Assembly (NCBI GenBank): GCA_020832655.1
Contig: JAFIEF010000024.1
Span: 1 to 45,200, forward strand
DNA length: 45,200 nt
Source of the DNA: Paracoccaceae bacterium
GTDB taxonomy: Bacteria; Pseudomonadota; Alphaproteobacteria; Rhodobacterales; Rhodobacteraceae
Direction: 5' to 3'
Each line of letters begins with the position of its first letter. Within the stretch, counting starts at the first letter, position 1. This document shows positions 42,035 to 45,200 of the stretch, piece by piece. Under the pieces are notes generated by a model. It was not told where the DNA came from. It saw only the letters and a list, made by a program, of their open reading frames with translations, and did no database searches. The position numbers and the translations under genes were made by a program.

Positions 42035-42879
42035 CCGGTTTCGACCTGCAATTCCGGGAACATCCCCCATTCCGCCCATGATCCGTCATAAAGCGCATGA
42101 TCGCGATGGCCCAGCACCTCCAGCGCAAGGCTCAGCACTGCCGCGGTCACGCCCGAGCCACAGCTTGTGATCACCGGGCGGCCCAGATCGACCCCGGCCA
42201 CTTCAAACGCCGCGCGCAGCGCCGCACCGCGCAGCATGGTGCCATCGGCCTGCAAAAGCCGCGCATAATGCAGGTTGATCGACCCCGGAATATGGCCCGC
42301 CCGCAGCCCCTCGCGCGGCTCTGGCGCATCGCCGCGAAAGCGTTCGGGGCTGCGCGCATCGACGATCTGCCAGTCGCGCAGCTTGACCGCAGCCGCCACC
42401 TGGCTGACATCGCGCACCAGATGCGCCTGTCGCTGCACCGTGATGTGACGCTCGCGCAGGACGGGGGGCATATCCTCGACCGCGCGCCCTTCGGCCAGCC
42501 ATTTCGGCAAGCCGCCATCCAGCACCGCCACATCGCTCTTGCCCATCAGCCGAAACAGCCACCAGACCCGCGCGGCGGAAAACAGCCCTGCCCCGTCATA
42601 GATCACCACCTGATGTCCGTCGCCCACGCCCGTGGCGCGCATCCGCGACATGAATTTTTCCACTGGCGGGGCCATATGCGGCAGGCTGGATCGGTGATCG
42701 CTGATTTCCTCGATATCGAAGAAACGCGCATTGGGGATATGCGCGGCCTCATATTCGGCGCGCGCATCGCGTCCGGCATCGGGCATGTACCAGCTTGCAT
42801 CCAGAATGCGCAGATCGGGGTCGTTCAGATGGGCGGCCAGCCATTCGGTCGAAACCAGCGTCTTCGGATCATCAGCCAT
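42031..42879 (-). CDS. sseA: 3-mercaptopyruvate sulfurtransferase
   Basis: A 282-residue enzyme of two rhodanese domains that takes sulfur from 3-mercaptopyruvate to thiol acceptors. The second domain holds the active-site loop CGSGVTA (Cys near residue 240), which is the mercaptopyruvate-type loop, and LYDGSWAEWG follows as usual. The first domain starts VSTEWLAAHL and includes LRILDASWYMP. ATG at 42879 has AGGGGAA upstream; a possible ATG 15 bases earlier lacks this. It is co-transcribed with the GNAT gene and divergent from zapE. Confidence 0.93.
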   Translation of the reverse strand: MADDPKTLVSTEWLAAHLNDPDLRILDASWYMPDAGRDARAEYEAAHIPNARFFDIEEISDHRSSLPHMAPPVEKFMSRMRATGVGDGHQVVIYDGAGLFSAARVWWLFRLMGKSDVAVLDGGLPKWLAEGRAVEDMPPVLRERHITVQRQAHLVRDVSQVAAAVKLRDWQIVDARSPERFRGDAPEPREGLRAGHIPGSINLHYARLLQADGTMLRGAALRAAFEVAGVDLGRPVITSCGSGVTAAVLSLALEVLGHRDHALYDGSWAEWGMFPELQVETG

Positions 42880-43003
42880 GACATTCCCCTGCAATCGATG
42901 CTTTCAAAACACCTAACGAGGCCAGCCCATCCTTGCAAGCATGATGCGGGCAGAATGATCCGGGGGCTTTCCCTGTGCGCATCTGTGGCGTATTCAGCCG
43001 CCC

Positions 43004-44098
43004 ATGACCGACGAGTTGACCCGCCTTTATGACAGCAAGGTCGAACAGGGGCAGTTGCGCCCCGATGCCGCGCAGCGCGGCGCGCTGCCGCTGTTTCAGC
43101 CGATTCTTGATCATCTGCGGCGCCCTGCCCCCAAACCGGGGCTGATGGGGCTTCTGGGCCGGCGCAAGCCCGACCCGCCGCCGGGGCTTTACCTGTGGGG
43201 CGGGGTCGGGCGCGGCAAATCCATGCTGATGGATCTGTTTGTCGCCCATCTGGGCGATCTGCCCAACCGCCGCGTGCATTTCCACGCCTTCATGCAGGAA
43301 ATCCATCACGGCATGCACAAGGCCCGCGCCAGCGGGGTCGAGGATGCGCTGACCCCGGTGGCCGAAGCCGTCGCCGCCGATCTGCGCCTGCTGGCCTTTG
43401 ACGAGATTCAGATCACCGACATTACCGACGCCATGATCGTGGGGCGGCTGTTTGAAAAGCTGATGGCGGCAGGGGTGGCGATTGTCACCACCTCGAACCG
43501 CCCGCCCGATGATCTCTACAAGGACGGGCTGAACCGGGCGCTGTTTCTGCCCTTCATCGAGATGCTCAAGACCCGCATGGTGGTGCATGAGATAGAATCC
43601 GAAACCGATTACCGCCAGCACCGGCTGGCAGGCGCGCAGGTCTGGTTCAGCCCGGTCGATGCCGAGGCGCGCAACCAGATGGCGCGCATCTGGGATGAAC
43701 TGACCGGCCATGACCCCGGCCAGCCTTTGCGGCTGCAACTGAAGGGGCGCGAGGTGGTGGTGCCGCGCAGCCATGCCGGGGTCGGGCGCGCGGGGTTCTG
43801 GGATCTCTGCGGCCAGCCGCTGGGACCGGGCGATTATCTGGCCATTGCTGACGCGCTGCGGGTGCTGATGATCGATGACATCCCCTATCTGACGGCGTCG
43901 AATTACAACGAGGCCAGGCGCTTCGTCACGCTGATTGATGCGCTCTATGAGGCCCGCCTGCGGCTGATCGCCTCTGCCGCCGCCGCACCCGAACGGCTCT
44001 ATACCGAAGGCGAGGGCAGCTTCGAGTTCCAGCGCACCGCCAGCCGCCTGCGCGAGATGCAGGGCGCGGATTGGGGCAGCCAGGGCGCAGACCTATAA
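43004..44098 (+). CDS. zapE: Cell division ATPase ZapE (AFG1 family)
   Basis: A 364-residue AAA-type ATPase. Walker A is GLYLWGGVGRGKSMLMDLF (residues about 61-79), Walker B LLAFDEIQITD (about 129-139), then TSNRPPDDLYKDGLNR (sensor and substrate region) and the C-terminal SNYNEARRFVTLIDALYE. The RVHFHAFMQEIHHGMH motif (about 93-108) is characteristic of AFG1/ZapE. In bacteria it binds the cell-division ring under stress; the mitochondrial relatives help turn over membrane proteins. The window's left edge may carry a division-cluster regulatory site, but the two are far apart. Confidence 0.93.
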   Translation: MTDELTRLYDSKVEQGQLRPDAAQRGALPLFQPILDHLRRPAPKPGLMGLLGRRKPDPPPGLYLWGGVGRGKSMLMDLFVAHLGDLPNRRVHFHAFMQEIHHGMHKARASGVEDALTPVAEAVAADLRLLAFDEIQITDITDAMIVGRLFEKLMAAGVAIVTTSNRPPDDLYKDGLNRALFLPFIEMLKTRMVVHEIESETDYRQHRLAGAQVWFSPVDAEARNQMARIWDELTGHDPGQPLRLQLKGREVVVPRSHAGVGRAGFWDLCGQPLGPGDYLAIADALRVLMIDDIPYLTASNYNEARRFVTLIDALYEARLRLIASAAAAPERLYTEGEGSFEFQRTASRLREMQGADWGSQGADL

Positions 44099-44147
44099 CC
44101 CATTCCCCGCCAGCCCGACCCAAACGAAAACCCGTTTATGGCCCCGC

Positions 44148-44179
44148 TTCATCTTGCCAGAAATACTCTCGCCAAAGGC
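44148..44179 (+). repeat. Rhodobacterales-type intergenic repeat, copy 3
   Basis: Reads TTCATCTTGCCAGAAATACT then CTCGCCAAAGGC, one base different from copy 2 at 38743. It begins 49 bases after the zapE stop. Confidence 0.7.
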
Positions 44180-44332
44180 ACGGGCCGCAAGGCCCGTCCA
44201 GCTGTCAGACCGGGCCGATGCAATGCAGGCAGTGCCCTTTCCAGCCTATAGGCCATGGCCCTGCCAGAACCTGGTCAGAGTTGTCCCCGTTCAGCTTGCG
44301 CCAGATGAAACCCATCATCCGCGCGCCCCGAC

Positions 44333-44364
44333 TTCATCTTGCGCCAAATACTCTCACCGAAGGT
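44333..44364 (+). repeat. Rhodobacterales-type intergenic repeat, copy 4
   Basis: Reads TTCATCTTGCGCCAAATACT then CTCACCGAAGGT, a diverged copy. Like copy 2 it is preceded by CAGCTTGCGCCAGATGAAAC (44292-44311), so the composite arrangement has been copied as a block. Confidence 0.65.
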
Positions 44365-44510
44365 AGCGGGCCGGAAGGCCCGCATCCCCGCGCAGACCGG
44401 GCCAAGGCGCTGCAGCCAGCGTCCTGCCCAAGCTGCAATGCAGACAACTGCTCAAGCCTGGTCGAGACACATTACAGGAATGATATCATGACCTTGTCGC
44501 CGGACCATCC

Positions 44511-44585
44511 GGCCTGTTGCGGCCAGCAACAGGCCGCGCCCGCAAGGGGTGCGGGGTCGGGTGGGTGGGTGCCCCTTGCGGGCGC
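44511..44585. repeat. Hairpin plus G-quadruplex hairpin (element D)
   Basis: Stem I: GGCCTGTTGC (44511-44520) pairs with GCAACAGGCC (44526-44535), loop of 5. It abuts stem II: GCGCCCGCAAGGGG (44536-44549) with CCCCTTGCGGGCGC (44572-44585), both perfect. The 22-base loop holds GGGGTCGGGTGGGTGGG (44553-44569), a four-run G-quadruplex motif. The hydrolase stop follows 26 bases later. Confidence 0.85.
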
Positions 44586-44610
44586 CTTGTCACAGCGCCG
44601 CAGGTTTCGC

Positions 44611-45200
44611 CTAAGGTCGGCCCGCGAAATCCCGGATTTCTGCGACAAAGCGATCCGCTTCGCTCAGGAAGAGCGCATGGCCCGAGCGCGCGAAGATTGC
44701 GTGCCGCTTGCCTTCGGGCGCCTCGACCGCGTCAACCCATTCGACCACCAGTTCCACCGGGGTATTCAGATCCCGCGCGCCAGAGATCAGCAGCATCGGC
44801 ACCGGCATCAGCGCCACCTCTTCCAACAGATCGCGGGCGCGATAATCGGGCCACATCGGCCCGCTGCCCCGCCCTGCCCCGTCAAGCCAGCGCCACAGAT
44901 CGCCCAGGCTGTATTCCGGCGCAAGGGCCAGCATCGCCGCCAGCCGCCATGACGGCACATTCATGCCGCCCTGATAGCCCTCCAGCATTTGCATCATCTG
45001 CACATAGGCGGCATGTTCCAGCAGCGCCTGCGGCGTTGCCTGCTCCAGCCAGCGCAGATGCGCCGCGCGCCCCTGCGCGGCAATCAGCGGGGCCAGCCGC
45101 GCAAGCGTCACCTCGATGCCGCGCGCCGTGCTGACCTGCTGGCCAACCCCGATATAGCCCGCATAATCTTCCGGCCAGCGCGCCACCAGCCGCGCGCCCA
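44611..45200 (-). CDS. Alpha/beta hydrolase, N-terminus beyond window
   Basis: The C-terminal 195 or so residues of an alpha/beta hydrolase; the reading frame stays open through the window end, so the start lies outside. ARLVARWPEDYAGYIGVGQQV is the segment just after the nucleophile elbow in this subgroup. LISGARDLNTPVELVVEWVDAV contains the likely catalytic Asp and ARSGHALFLSEADRFVAEIRDF the catalytic His. The serine elbow is not in the window. Substrate unknown; proline iminopeptidase-like and ester hydrolases share this form. Confidence 0.82.
   Translation of the reverse strand, partial: GARLVARWPEDYAGYIGVGQQVSTARGIEVTLARLAPLIAAQGRAAHLRWLEQATPQALLEHAAYVQMMQMLEGYQGGMNVPSWRLAAMLALAPEYSLGDLWRWLDGAGRGSGPMWPDYRARDLLEEVALMPVPMLLISGARDLNTPVELVVEWVDAVEAPEGKRHAIFARSGHALFLSEADRFVAEIRDFAGRP

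Larger units (their letters stand above)
44099..44610. other. 512-base intergenic space made of repeats and hairpins
   Basis: No gene is supported here between convergent zapE and the hydrolase. It contains two copies of the Rhodobacterales-type repeat (44148, 44333), the shared CAGCTTGCGCCAGATGAAAC (44292-44311) and element D. A short frame from ATG 44488 runs through element D and has no recognisable content. Confidence 0.7.

Noticed and set aside
44488-44610. Short frame starting at an ATG in front of element D
   Set aside because: It runs through both hairpins of element D and into the antisense of the hydrolase gene, so it is not a likely protein.

Overview
The window looks like chromosomal DNA of an alphaproteobacterium of the Rhodobacteraceae. 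The reasons are high GC with strong G/C bias at third codon positions, a homogentisate gene set with a DUF2783 gene, ZapE and AsmA family proteins, and several copies of an intergenic repeat (CTCCGGCGGGAGTATTT type) that I associate with Rhodobacterales. No species can be named from the sequence alone. Most calls rest on recognising family motifs by eye; no database search was possible.

Region 1 (1-17.2 kb, nearly all minus strand). At the far left is a row of GGG-containing pentamers at 10-11 base spacing, resembling MraZ boxes, followed by a small secreted protein. Then comes a seven-gene minus-strand operon. In transcription order it holds: a tyrosine-kinase-like protein that has lost its Walker A lysine, a Wzz/GumC chain-length protein, a polytopic Wzy/O-antigen-ligase-like protein, a 2,115-residue type I polyketide synthase (KS-AT-KR-DH-ACP-TE), a family 2 glycosyltransferase, a 1,517-residue NRPS-like protein (formyltransferase, adenylation domain split by a luciferase-like monooxygenase, PCP) and a phosphopantetheinyl transferase. 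The mixture of polysaccharide-assembly genes with a hybrid PKS/NRPS and its activating enzyme in one transcription unit is the most unusual biosynthetic feature of the window.

Region 2 (17.3-24.5 kb). This is homogentisate (tyrosine/phenylalanine) catabolism: hmgA, fahA, an MBL-fold protein, a FAD monooxygenase and DUF2783 on the minus strand, with maiA divergent. A perfect 14-base palindrome sits exactly in the 17-base spacer of the apparent hmgA promoter. A PPK2 polyphosphate kinase follows.

Region 3 (24.6-33.3 kb). An 8.7-kb integrated element lies between a 17-base copy of the tRNA-Gly(UCC) 3' end and the intact tRNA gene. It carries a tyrosine integrase, an AlpA-like regulator, a Spo11/topoisomerase VI A-like protein, a RepA-type helicase followed by iteron-like repeats, a terminase large subunit and several small unknowns. 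No capsid, portal or tail genes are visible. Replication plus packaging genes without structural genes suggest a phage satellite.

Region 4 (33.4-45.2 kb). Housekeeping genes: pncB and pncA (NAD salvage), trhO (tRNA modification), an AsmA family protein, a UbiH-type hydroxylase, an aromatic/aspartate aminotransferase, a GNAT protein, 3-mercaptopyruvate sulfurtransferase, zapE and an alpha/beta hydrolase cut by the window edge. Four intergenic spaces here carry a recurring element: an inverted repeat whose loop is a four-run guanine motif able to form a G-quadruplex, always G-rich on the plus strand.
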